A stretch of 64,000 nucleotides of DNA, taken from Linnemannia hyalina. Taxonomy: Eukaryota > Mortierellomycota > Mortierellomycetes > Mortierellales > Mortierellaceae. Under the pieces are notes generated by a model that did not search any database, was not told the origin of the DNA, and saw nothing but the letters and a program-made list of their open reading frames with translations. Of this stretch, positions 23,428 to 34,907 are shown in pieces (the stretch's first letter is position 1; every line of letters starts with the position of its first letter). Location of the stretch: contig JAHRHY010000011.1 in assembly GCA_019671135.1 (NCBI GenBank), positions 1,736,001 through 1,800,000 of the forward strand, read 5' to 3'. Both the position numbers and the translations under genes were made by a program.

Positions 23428-25584
23428 TTACGAGAGGTCGCAGTCAAGGAAGCCGTGATCGTAATGGCTGGAGACAAGGACACGGTCGCCAGTATTAGCA
23501 ATAGCTGAAGGTGCTCCAAACTCAGACCCATCATGGGAAACAACCTCCTCCACGAACAACTTCTTCCTGTACCTGCGAGGGAACTCTGAAGGGTCAAACT
23601 CAACATCTTTCAAGGGCTTGGGACGGACCTGACCCTGCTGGACAGTGTACTCGGTTCCCTTGGAGATCACAAAGCCAGCCTTGACGGAAGGCTTGCCATC
23701 CTTGTCCTCGAACTTTTCTTTGGCGTGCTGGAGGTAGTCGTTCCAGCGGGGGTGCGAAACCGTGTAGAAGCCCTTAGTGGCCGCATCATAGTCCATACCA
23801 ACGTTAACCTTAGCGGTGTGGATCGTCTCTTCCATCATCATACCGGGCCAGGAGACGGTGATGGGCTCGCGGGTGTCGGCAGAGAGGACGGTCTGCTCCT
23901 GGTGCTCGGCAGAGACCATGTGCGAGTGGTAACGCTCCAAGGTACCGCCCTTTCCGAGAGCCAACCAGTATGAGTTAGGAGGATTTGCGGGAACAATGGC
24001 TCCGGGCATCTGGAAGCGCCAGCCAACCTCCTGGGCACGGTCGGCACGAGGGTGGTAGAAGACGACAGACGAGGCGGGGAGGTTGTATTTCTCTTCGTAT
24101 TCGCGCTTCCAGTTGGTGAGGTTATATCCATGGTCGTTGGTGACGAAGAAGGCAGGAGTGTCGTCGTTCAAGTGCGAAGCGGCGCCAGAGGCGGCAATCT
24201 TGTTGGCCGCATGGAAGTATTCACTCGAGATGGTCTTCTTGTAGACGAGCGACTTGCGGGCGGGGTAGTAGTAGAGCACCTCGACACGGGGGATCTCGTT
24301 AGGGACATGGTTGACCACAAGGACAACAACACGGGCAGGAGTGCCATCCTCAGAAGTAGGGGCGAAAGAGACTCCACTGGGGTGGAAGGGACCCTTGAAG
24401 CCCTTGATCGTCAACTTTTCAGCAGGCGATCCGCGCTGTTTTTTGTTGAGGTGAATGAAATATTAGTCAATTACACCTTCAACTGTCGTCTTGACCTCCT
24501 CTCGTGTGAGCAACCCTTTCATGAACTTTTTTTTGTCATGTTCGGAGTAATAAAGCAAAAGGGCATACCTTGTTGAGGTCGTAGACCCAAAGAGCACCGT
24601 CCTCCTTGATCTTGGACTCGTCAAAGATGCTGGCGGCATAGTTGCGGTAAGGGAACGAAGGGTCGCAGGCAAGGAATCCAATGTTCAAGCTGCGTTGAAT
24701 ACGGACATCATCACAGAACGAGGGTCCTATTCATTCACATTGCCAAAAAGCGTTTGCGTGTTAGTTATCTGTATGACGAATGTGATTGTAAAGAGAAAGA
24801 AGGGCTGGTTGTTGACCAATGGTCTAGTCCATGGAGGATCGAAACTCTATTCAACTTTCTTCTCTTGATTTGTGAGAATTTCTCGGATGTGTCCCGGTCC
24901 ACGCTCACACAATTTTTTACTTTCTTTTACTTTTTTTCACTGGAAATAACAAACAAAACATCCAAATACACGCAATCCTGGCATAGAGTATCAAGAGTAA
25001 GGGAACAGGTCACTTACCAGCGACATGTTGGCACTTGTCCATGCCAAAGTTGGGGACAACATCAATACCCTCCAAGAGAGTCTTGGTTCTGATAACTAAA
25101 AGAAATATGGACAATAATTAAAAGAATGATTCGTTAGGAAGGAGAGTTCAAGATGGCAAAGCCTTTTCATATGTGATGCTGCTTCCTGAAAGATCTGGTC
25201 CTGTCTTCACTGTGTCGTCAAAGCTGAACAAGCCCATACGAACGAATCTGGTCGCTACTTTTTTGCACTTTTTGTTTTCTGATGTAACAAATTCCTGTCC
25301 ATGAGAGTCTTTTTGCAGCTTCTTGCTCTACACCTGCGGTAAAGTTGTGCGCACCCGAGAAGGTGCATCTCCCACTTGATCCTGGTCCTGGATAAGCAAC
25401 ATCGGCAAATGTCCTGCGATAGCCCTGAAGGTTCCTGTAATGCTTATCGATGTACTTGTGTCCTGAGCAATACAAGAAGTAAATAGCTTCAAAAGGAAGG
25501 TAGAGGAAACTTACTGGGGAGGTAAGCGGCAATACCGATGACGGCGACCATTGCGCTTCCGACGTAGAACATTGGTGATGGCAT
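23428..25584 (-). CDS. Paraoxonase/arylesterase-like membrane-anchored protein
   Basis: Five exons (25584-25515, 25462-25334, 25095-25018, 24726-24569, 24435-23428) join to 1443 bases, 480 aa. A short N-terminal hydrophobic stretch (VGSAMVAVIGIAAYLP, residues 8-23) looks like an uncleaved signal anchor, as in animal paraoxonases. The body matches the six-bladed arylesterase fold: the stretch from VPNFGMDKCQHVAG through LWVYDLN, FHPSGVSFAP, VVLVVNHVPNE, VEVLYYYP, FFVTNDHGY and the C-terminal VLVSSHYDHGFLDC. The calcium-site asparagine in FVTNDH is kept. The catalytic-type histidine of the NPHGIS motif appears as serine (HPSGVS), while the second histidine (VVNH) is present. Some calcium ligands of animal PON1 also seem altered. 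Hydrolysis of lactones or esters is therefore uncertain. Confidence 0.85.
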
Positions 25585-27185
25585 GTCTGGTTATATATGT
25601 ATGTGGTGATGATGAGAGGGGGGGAGAGGGGAGGTGATGGGCAAGGGGTGGGGATGAGGATGACTGTTGAGTGATGAGAAAAAGAAGAAGAAGAAGAAGA
25701 AGAGAAAAAAGGGGCCAGAGTGTGGGATCAAGAAGAAGAAAAGGGATTGCGTGTCTGTCCGTTGAACGGATAAGAGCCGAAGGGTCAAGTGAAAAAAAGA
25801 GTGACCCAAGTGAGAACAAAGAGAGCAAATGGCGCGTTGTCACTGGTCCGCTGTATTGAAAGAAAGCGTGAGGGGAGAGGAACACAAAGAAGGAAGGAGG
25901 AAGGAAAAAGACTGATCAAATCAAAGACAGACAACAGGGCAAGACACACATCACCACATCAGACAACCAAATGGTGATGGTGCCTGAGAACCTGCCGGAC
26001 TGGACTGAACAAAACAAGGTTGGGTTGGGATTACTCTCTTCTCTTCCTTGGACCTTTCCATCCTTGAGAGCTTTGCTTTTCATTCACACACTCACGCTCA
26101 CTTGTTCGTTCAAAGTGGCCAATCACCATCTGTCCCCCTCTTCTCTTCCCTTCCTTCTTTTTCTCATCTATTCCACCGCCACCCTAAACAGCTGCACACT
26201 CCTATCCGCCCATCCAACTTTAATAACACACTTCCTTCCTCACTCTCCCAACTCTCTGTTCTCTTCCTCCTTGCACCCAACAACGATGTACCGGTACGCC
26301 TTCTTCTCGACTCTTATTGTTCTCATCTCTTGAGCCTTCCAAACATAAATCAGCCAGGTTGTAAGTCATTCCACATCGTGAGAAAGTATCATCCCAACCG
26401 AAGCCTCTTACCGACAACATCCAAACAAAACTAAAACTCTGAGAAATGTACTTGTGACAAATATGACCCCCCAAATGACCATGCAAAACCATCGATCGGA
26501 CAATCGAATGCTTCCAAATGCATTACGTCCAATACTTTGCACCAAAAATCAAATGCATGCCCATTGCGCTCCGGAAACACATCCGCCTCGCATTCTCTCT
26601 CTCTCTCACTCCGGTTTTACGTCCCATGATCAGCGCCGCTGAGCGTCCACAGTTTTTTCACACAAAAAGAAAACTCAAAAAAAAAAAAAACAGAGTACGA
26701 AGTTACGAATCTGGGCGCATCTCGTTACCCTTCATACTTTTTTTTTCTGCCGCTTCTTTCGGGACAGCATCCGTGGGGACAAAAGACAAATGTTTTTTTT
26801 TTCTTTTCAATCGACCACTAACCAACCACGCTCAGTTCTTTGTCACACAAACAAAAGAGCACACGTACACCTGTCTCTTCCTTCCCTTCCCTTCGCTCAT
26901 GTTCTGTTCTCTGTGGGCTTTGGGCTTTTGGTGTTTTCGTATGTCGTTTGCTGAATGCTCACGTAAATACACAACATCTTTATTCCATTCATCCGTCGGG
27001 TCCATCACAAGTGCAAGAAGAAAAAAAACGGGAAATGAGATCGATAATTTTGTGCAACAGTGCAACAATGCAGGTTGTATTTTTTAATGAGAAAAAAAGG
27101 GGAGCATAACATGTCAAAAAGAAAACTTGAAAAAGAGTGGTGTGAATGGGATCGTGAAAAACCCAAAAACCCAAAAAAAAACCCC
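25585..27185. other. Intergenic region
   Basis: Upstream of the paraoxonase-like gene and downstream of the helical-repeat gene, both on the minus strand. CT-rich on the plus strand around 26040-26330, with GAA repeats at 25671-25705. A 189-codon open frame at 26518-27087 is phenylalanine/serine-rich and I do not accept it as a gene. Confidence 0.6.
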
Positions 27186-30100
27186 CTAGTGGCGATGGTG
27201 GCGGTGGCCAGAGCCAGGCTCCTCGACGACAACTCGGACATTGTCGGAGTTTTCAGAATCAGCAGGGACAGCACCGCCAGAGAACCCAGAATCTCTCCTC
27301 TCGTGCAGCATCTCCTCCACCTTGTGCGTGGCCTCGTTAGCGTGGTTGACAGCGGCATCCTTGAGAGAATGGATCTTGCTCCTGAGTGATCCGGGTGCCT
27401 CCTCAACTGTGAACTTCTTCTGCTTCCTCTCCTTGTCATCGACCGTGTCACCTCCAGTAGCATGCTGGATCGCCAACTGGGCATCCTCGCTAGCCTTCCT
27501 GGCCAACTCCTGCGCCTTGGCTGCGAGCTCTCGGGACTGAGCCTCGGACTTTGACCAGATTTCATCAACCTGCTTCAGCAGCTGTTGGGCCTTGGTGTGT
27601 GCGTCCTTGCCGGCATCGTCCATTCGAGTCCTGGCGGCTGCTTCGAGTTGAGCCAACTTGCCACGGACAGTCTCTTCATCGTCCTTGCTGCTGGTGTCCT
27701 TGAACACGTTCAGCTCAGATGCAATCGTTTCCGTCGAGGCCTGCAGCCGGTCTGCCAAAAAGTCTTTCAGCCCGTTCAGGTAGACATCGACATTGTTGGC
27801 GAGCACCTTGACCTTGGACTTTGCTGCCGTCTGGTCCGACTCGGCGCGCTGACCCATGTTCTTGACAGACTCGATTGACTGTTGCTTCAACTTAGCGAGA
27901 CGGTCATCGAGATTGCCGCCATCCTGGTTGCGCCAGTCACGGACATAGGATTCGAATGACTCGTAAGCCTCGCGGTTGGCCTTTTCCAGATCGTAGGCGA
28001 ACTTTTTGGCGCTCTCGACGTGCTCATCAATCGCAGACTGTAGCTTGGACCACAGGTTCTTGGTCTCGGTATCCTCGTAGTCGTAGAAGCGGCCAAACGA
28101 TGTCTCGATACCGGCAAGCATCGCAGCCAGAGACGCCTTGGAGGCAGTGCCGGCGTCAAAGACCTTCTGCTTGGCAGTCTCTGTAGCTTGGCTAGCCTGG
28201 CTAGTGGCATCCTTAACGTGCTGGACTACAAAGTCCTTAGCGTTCTCGGCAGCCTCGACGGGGACATCCTGGTACTCCTGTCCATCATGGGCAGCCTTCT
28301 CAGCAGCCTTCTTGAGCTCCTTGGCCTGCTTGCGCGCAGCCTTTTTGGCCTTGGCCCTGGCTTCCTCGGTCTCCTCGTCGACATATACAAACGCGTCCTG
28401 GGCTTGCTGGGAAGCCTCATCGGCCTGGTGATGGATAGCTTGGTCGTCGGCGGTCTTGACAACCTTGGCCTTGATCTCGTTCACCCCATCGGTAGCAGTA
28501 TCGTAGGTCTCCTGGGCCACGCGGGCAGCTTGGTCCGCCCACTTTCTCGCCTCATTCTCCGCCTGCTGCTTTTTCTTCTGGGCAACATCGGCAACGTACT
28601 CGGCTTCCTTGTCAACGGCCTCCTTGGAATCATAGGCTACTCCCACAACATTGTCTCGGAGATGGGCACCGGCTTCCTGGACATGATCGACCTGCTCCTG
28701 AGCAGCATGGCGGATTTGCTCGGCCTGACGAGCAGCAGCCTCCTGCGCCTCGTGGGCCTTATCAATGACAGCCTTCTTGACTCGCTCCGACAGCTTACCA
28801 GCTTCGTGAACCTTGTCGTCCGCCGTGTTCTTCAAGTACTGGGCATTATCACTAGCGGCCTCCTTGGCATCGTATGCCTTCTTGGCAGCGGCATCGCGGA
28901 CGTTCTCGATAAACTCCTCGGCAACCTTCTGAGCGCCATATGCCTTTTCGTGAGCATTCGCCTTGGCATCCTTGGCCGCCTGGTCCGTAGCCTCCTTGGC
29001 CTCGCCCGCACTTCCATAGACAGCGGCCTTGATGGTATCGGAGTAGTCACCGGCGACCTTCTGAGCGCCAATAACAGAGTCGTGGAATGCCTCCCTGGCG
29101 CCATCGGCGTACTCTTCGGCGAGCTTTTGCGCTTCCGCAACCTTCTTCAACAGGGTGTCCTTGAGGGTCTCGGGCTCGGGTTCACGCTTGAAGTTCTTGG
29201 CGGCCTTCTGGGCAGCGTTGTCAACAGCGAGCTTGGCCTGACGAGCCTTATCGGCAGCAGCATCAGCAGCACGCGCAGCCTTGGACTTTTTGTGCCTCTT
29301 GCTCAGCTTTGTGCCCCAGATCTCGTCAGTGTGAAAAGCAAAGCTCTCCCTGGCGTTGTCGGCGGCATCAAGAATGACGGCGTAGGTCTGCAGGGCGTAA
29401 GGATTGACGTGCTTGAGGTACAGGTCACTGGCAGTGTTGTAAGCACGGTTGGCACCGACAGAGGCATGGTTCCAAGCGACCTTGGCATGAGGGGTCACCT
29501 TGTCGACCACAGGCTGGACATGGGTCGCATGGAGACGCCAGACATTGTCGTTGGCATCCTTGGACAACTTGCGGGCATAGACGAGCTGGTCCTGGGCCTG
29601 TTTCTGGTATCCATTGAGGGCGGTCTGGGCACGGTTCACATGATACTTGACCTGAGGGGTGTAGACGGTCTGATATGCCTTGTTGACATGAGGGTGAGCA
29701 TACTGGTGATAGGCATCCTTGGCGGTCTTGATGGCGGGTTGGGCAACGTTAACATAGTACTTTTGTCCCTGAGCATAGAGGGGGCGACCAAACTGGTCAA
29801 CATAGGGCACTCCATAGGTCTTGTACGTCTCGCCGACCTTCCCAACAACAGGTTCGGTATAGGGCCGGAGCCGGTCCTTAACAGACGCAGCACTTTTGCA
29901 GACGAGGTTGGTCTTGCTGTCGGGGATGGAGGGGCAGACAAAGAAGAGGGTGTAGCCCAGGTAGAGCAAAAGTCCTAGCCTGGCCAATCGTCTCAACGAC
30001 AACTTTTTCTGCAGGGTTGTAGAGTGGATGACATCGGTGCCGTTGGCGAGCGCTGGTGGGGCCAAAATCGGCTGTTGCTCTCCTCGTTTAGTGGATGCGA

Positions 30101-30506
30101 CCGCCGCCGAGTTCTTGATGTCATTGTTGGAGCGAGTCCTGGTGGGTGTCAATACGCCGCTGCCTAACTTTGTTGCTGCTGCCTCTGGGGAGGCCAACTC
30201 GGTTTGGTAGTGGTGGGGAGCTGCCGATCCTCTGTTCTTGGCCTGCGTGGGTGCTGGTGGCAGAGGAGGACTCGATGTTGGTGACTATTTTGTGGATATT
30301 TTTACCATGGTAGAGATGCCAACATGTTAATATGCATGTTCTGTTTTTGTTTGGTTGTGGAACATGAACACGCACCAACCACCATCTCATGCTATCAAGC
30401 TACTCCGATGGTGTTACAAGAGCAAGAGAAGAGTGGCTCGTGTGCAATTGATATACAGACAAGCGCTTACGTTGACTCCTTTAGACCTTGATTTTCCTGA
30501 CGACAT
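27186..30506 (-). CDS. Membrane-anchored amphipathic-helix repeat protein (LEA/apolipoprotein-like)
   Basis: Exon 2 (30284-27186) has no ATG before its hydrophobic segment. I add a 36-base exon 1 (30506-30471, MSSGKSRSKGVN), whose GTAAGC donor joins the TAG acceptor at 30285 in phase, giving 3135 bases, 1044 aa. After a proline/alanine-rich head, residues about 115-131 (LGLLLYLGYTLFFVCPS) form one membrane segment. Next comes a region of Y/H/P-rich repeats (PHVNKAYQTVY, PQVKYHVNRAQ), then some 700 residues of almost continuous A/K/E/D/Q-rich amphipathic helix with recurring units such as YGAQKVAEEF, AHEAQEAAARQAEQI and AYDSKEAVDKEAEYV. The tail ends PGSGHRHHRH. This pattern is seen in LEA group 3 proteins, apolipoproteins and perilipin-like proteins that coat membranes or lipid droplets. 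That role here is inference. No known enzyme domain is present. Confidence 0.8.
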
Positions 30507-31526
30507 AGTTTGGTCGTTGTTTAAAAGGAAGCGTGCGACTAGGGTTTATACGAGAGAGTGAAAGTTGTGTTAATGAGTTGGGAAAGTGAATGGAATGGAG
30601 TTGAGAATGAATGGAAGAAAACACTGACGTGACAAAAACGACGGAAAAAAAAAGAGTAGAAGGGGCTGCTTGTTAAGAGAAACTCTACAATACAACCATA
30701 ACAACAACAACAACAACACGCGCGTGTTGTCTCCTTACCTTTTTTTTACAATGAAGTTATCAATGGTAGAGTTGGATGTGAGTGGGGTGTATGTACAAAG
30801 TGAAAATAAACGTGAGAATGGGATGTGAACGAGTGAAGAAGAGTAAAGAGAAGAAGAGAGAAGAAAAAGGGGGTGGTTGGGAGAGATGTTGAATAAGTGA
30901 TGATGTGTGGAATTGGGAAATAAAGAAAAGAAAGGGGGATGTGGATGAAAGAGAGAAGGGAGAAGAAGGTAACCGTGAAGAGGCAGAAGAAGAGGCAGAA
31001 GAAGAGAGATGTCTGGTGTCTTTTATGTAGGCCAATGGTTCATAAGCGGATCACCGCGAATAGTCAGCAGCAGCAGTGGCCGAGATTGACACGCTGCGAA
31101 CCATATCAGCGCGAGGAGGTGTGATGTGATGATGAGCATAGTTCGGAAGAGGTGGGAAGAATGACACCAATGATGTCCTCTAACAAAGATATAGTTTTGT
31201 TGTCATCCTTATCCACTTATCCGCTGTTCAACGGTCGTGTGGAAAAGTTTTTTGTATTCGGCGCTATGGTAGACTTGCATTTCTAGGCTAGCACCACCTC
31301 TCAAGAATGACCACATCCTGACGTCGTCTACAAGAGTGGTCCCAGGAAGGCCCATTTTATGCAAAGTCAGTCTACACTTGATCGAAAAAAAGTCGAAAAA
31401 TACGTCACGTGGACATATCACACTTACCGCTCTAGGGACTGCATTCTGCTGGCAAGGTGAGAACAGAGATCACGAACATCTTCAGCAGCATCTCAAGTAG
31501 CAACCAACCAACCAAAACAACAAGCC
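30507..31526. other. Divergent intergenic region
   Basis: About 1 kb shared by two divergently transcribed genes, the helical-repeat protein (minus) and cyclin L (plus). It contains a purine-rich stretch (about 30780-31010) and CAACAA repeats near 30698-30720. Promoters of both genes should lie here, but I see no clear TATA box. Confidence 0.5.
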
Positions 31527-33040
31527 ATGTCGCAAGTCAAGTTATCGCTGCAGAACGCACTACTCACACTCGAGCAACTCCAACAAACACCTTCACGGGA
31601 AGACGGCATCACAGAGGAGCAAGAAGACCATCTCCGTCAACTAGGATGTCATCTCATTCAACACGCAGGCATCCTCTTGAAACTGTAAGTTTATCTTTCT
31701 ACCTTCAGGAACGGGTACCAAAGGCGCTGAGGAAGCAGGAGTCATATGTCATATGCATATGGGTAAAGAGTACTATACAAGGGAGAACATATAAATGTTG
31801 GAACTTTGCTACCAAACCTATGGCCTAACACGTCTCGCTGATTTATTTTGGATCGATATAGGCCTCAGGTCGCCATGGCCACGGGTCAGATCCTCTTTCA
31901 GCGGTTCTTTTACCAGGCCTCACTTCGGAAATTTGCCGTCAGAGTAAGTTCTCCTTTCATGACAAACCATGGATTGAGCGTTCAACTGCTAAAACGCCAA
32001 CTTGACTGGTACTACACGCACTCACCATCTCACTTCTTTTTCTACGTTAAACATTCTGCGGACTACAATGGATCACGATACAAATACAAACAACGCCACC
32101 AAAACAACTTTTTTTTACACCAACATCATCAAGGATATCAGCATGGGATCGGTCTTTTTGGCTGCAAAGGTGGAAGAATGCCCCATTCGGTTTTTAGACC
32201 TGGTGAACGTTTTTGATCATCTCATCAAGAAATTCCACCGGCTGCCTCTCGACCCCATGCCAGCCTACCAACAAGTAAGCGAGCAATTCGGATCTGGACT
32301 ATACAACATGTTTCCTTACAGAGGGGAATCTATGCCATTTTTTTCTTTATCAATGCATCTCTAATTAATATGTTACATTCACATTTCGAGTAGACCTTTT
32401 ACACATTGAAGGATGCCACGGTGGTGGCAGAGATGCAGATTCTGAAAAAGCTGTCGTTCAATGTGCATGTTCAAACGCCTTACGCCATCATGATCAACTA
32501 TCTCAAGGTGCTGGAACTCATGGACCATCCGATCATCCCACAACTGGCATGGAGCTATCTAAATGACGGGTAATGATTTGATAATCTCTCCGCCGCTTTT
32601 ATTTCCTCCGCATCACAACTTCTTGAATATGCAGTAGCAGAACAAACAAAACATGTTACTGACGCATTATGTCTTTATTTTCCGACGTTTGAAATAGGTT
32701 GAGGACAAGTATATACATTTGCTACCAGCCACCGACGATTGCATGCAGTGTGATCTGGCTGGCGGCAATGAAGGAGAATGTGGCGTTGCCGACAAGTCCT
32801 GCATGGTGGGAGGTACTGGATGCTAAGCTGGAGGATATTGAGAACATTGCAGGACATATCACATCGCTCTACCACAGGCCGCTTCCTATCTCGACGCTGC
32901 CGTTTACGATTGAGCAGGTGGAGCCTTATCTCCGGGGAGAGCTTAATAAGAATGCCAGCAATGGATCTCCTGCTGCTGCTGCTACTGGTTCTCTTTCTTC
33001 TACTTCTATCAAGGGGACACGCGTGTCACGGTTTTCCTGA
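31527..33040 (+). CDS. Cyclin L-type transcription/splicing cyclin
   Basis: Five exons (31527-31684, 31862-31943, 32134-32274, 32394-32569, 32698-33040) give exactly 900 bases, 299 aa. The first cyclin box holds the cyclin L signature LPQVAMATGQILFQRFFYQ, followed by MGSVFLAAKVEECPIRFLD and VNVFDHL. The second box begins near LKKLSFNVHVQTPY and includes IMINYLKVLEL and CYQPPTIACSVIWLAA. Cyclin L partners CDK11/CDK12-like kinases in the nucleus and links transcription to pre-mRNA splicing. Animal cyclins L carry a long C-terminal arginine/serine domain. Here the protein ends soon after the second box with a short S/A-rich tail (TRVSRFS), so that domain is missing. The start ATG is preceded by AAGCC and begins MSQVKLSLQNALLTLEQ. 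A poly(A) signal lies at 33086. Confidence 0.92.
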
Positions 33041-33085
33041 AGACAAGGGTTGATTTGCAAGCGTGTCCGGCTGTTGCCCAAGAAC

Positions 33086-33091
33086 AATAAA
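33086..33091 (+). terminator. Probable poly(A) signal of cyclin L
   Basis: AATAAA 46 bases after the cyclin L stop codon, with a GA/T-rich stretch following. Fits the short spacing to the next gene, which starts at 33265 on the same strand. Confidence 0.5.
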
Positions 33092-33264
33092 TGAACCGCG
33101 AAAAGTCATGTGAGCATTGCAGCTCCCTGAAAAAAAAAGAAAAAAGAAGTGCACCAGCTGCGCCTTGTGTCAAAGGATAAAAAAACTTTTTATTCCCCTT
33201 CTCCTTCTCTTCTCCTTCATTACACTTCACACTACTCCGATACCCCTTCCCCTCCACAACTACC

Positions 33265-34907
33265 ATGCCACACATCATCGAAACAAGACCCTCAGCGACA
33301 GGCCCCGCCACCGCAGGAATAGGAATACCTTCAGAACACAACAACTCCATCCACTCCACCACTGACGCTACCACTACCACCATGTCTACAACAACAACAG
33401 TAGAGGGATCCATCCACGACTCAGGTGTCGATTCCCTCGACGACTACGACTCGGATTCCGACTACCTCTACACAAGTTCTGATGACGAACAAGAAAGCCC
33501 TGACTCATCAACAACAAAAGAACACATGACCCCCGACCAGGTACAAAAATTCCAGCAACTGCAACTCGAACAACGAGAACACCGCAGAGCCCTCCGCCAG
33601 GAGATTCAACAGCGCCAGCAACAACAACGTCGCCGTCGACGCCGAGACGTTTTTTCAACCCTCCCAGCCCCTGTCCTCCAACAGATCCTTGCCCGCCTGC
33701 CACCTTTCCAGATGCTTATTATCTCGGAGCTATCCCGGCGGTTCTATAACTTTGTAGTCCTCGGTCAAGATATGAACGAGGTCTGGTTCAGGCTGGTCAA
33801 GCATGAAGAGGCCGAGGAGAAGAAGCTGCTCGACTGGTACAAGCTCAAGAAACTCGAGCAGGAACATCGGTCTGTCCAGATGTTGCGGTCTTACTCCAAC
33901 TCTTCCACCTCGTCCAATATGTCGAGTGCCTCCTATGGAAACGGATATGGTCCCGCGGACGAACGTGTCCCTGCGATTTCTAAGCAGGCGCAGAGGCTGT
34001 TGAACAAGAAGCAAGAGGCTACCGGTGGCAAGTCGACAAGTACTGTCAAGGCGATGCGGCGAAATGACCGCAAGAAGAATTGGTGCAAGATTTATGTTGA
34101 CACCATCTTGCGTGGCAACGGAGAGGATCCCCTTGAGGCCTTGAACCAAATTGCATGCGGGTAAGTTGTTTTGGACACAGAAAAGGTTTTTTGTTTGTTT
34201 ACTTGCGCCTTTTTTTTTTTCTTTGGTCCGAGTGTAAACGAGAAGTTTTTTGTTTTGATTTCACATGGGGCTAAGGATTGGATAAGAGAGGATCCTGGGA
34301 GAAAGGAGTGGAGGGAGGGAATGAGGATGAAAAAGATTCGCACGGACTCGGAACAGATGGATGAGTGAGTGAGACCCTTCTCTTTCGCTTGTCTGTTTTT
34401 GTTGCAAAAGGGGGATGTGAGAAAAAACCAAGGAAAAAGGATGGGGCGGAGTGGTTGTTTCTATGTTGGTCCGAGGGGCAAAACAGACCCCTTTTCGATT
34501 AGGAGGATAGACAAAAAAAGATCTCGCATCGGGGATGGAGTATGACGAACCAGCAGCAACATTATTTGACATGTCTCTCTTTCTATTCTCTGACACAATG
34601 TCTGCTTCTTAGACCCGCAAAGAGGCCTGTCAAATTCCAGACCCTTTCTCTGAATGAACCCCTGCCATTGGAATACTACAAGGACGATGATTACAGGGAC
34701 GCGGACAATGGCGACACGGCGCTCTCGCGGGAGGCCAGAACACAAGCCAAGCTGGACAAGCGGATGTACTACAAGTCGATCCGGTCGAAACCCAAGGGCA
34801 AGAAGGCTGGACAGATGGACTCTGCTGCAGCCAAGATTGACAAGATCTCGTCATGGCGGCAACCAGAGTGGACTCAGCAGGATCAAGTTGCTATCGAAGA
34901 GTACTGA
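33265..34907 (+). CDS. F-box-like protein
   Basis: Two exons (33265-34160 and 34613-34907) join in phase to 1191 bases, 396 aa. Residues 1 to about 90 are T/S/D/E-rich (DSLDDYDSDSDYLYTSSDDE), then a Q/R-rich basic helix leads to an F-box at about residues 128-165 (FSTLPAPVLQQILARLPPFQ followed by MLIISELSRRFYNFV). The F-box should bind Skp1 and make the protein a substrate adaptor of an SCF ubiquitin ligase. No WD40 or leucine-rich repeats follow; instead there is a charged region with NWCKIYVDTILRG and an acidic C-terminal part (EYYKDDDYRDADNGD). The target is unknown. A second in-frame ATG (MSTTTTVEG, at 33382) is an alternative start. A poly(A) signal candidate is at 35259. Confidence 0.8.

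Noticed and set aside
26518..27087. 189-codon plus-strand open frame in a gap
   Set aside because: F/S/K-rich translation, no domain, no splice context; it crosses A and T runs typical of intergenic DNA here.
28188..29978. 596-codon plus-strand open frame
   Set aside because: It is the exact antisense of the helical-repeat gene; leucine/glycine-rich translation results from the A/K/E codon bias of the real strand.
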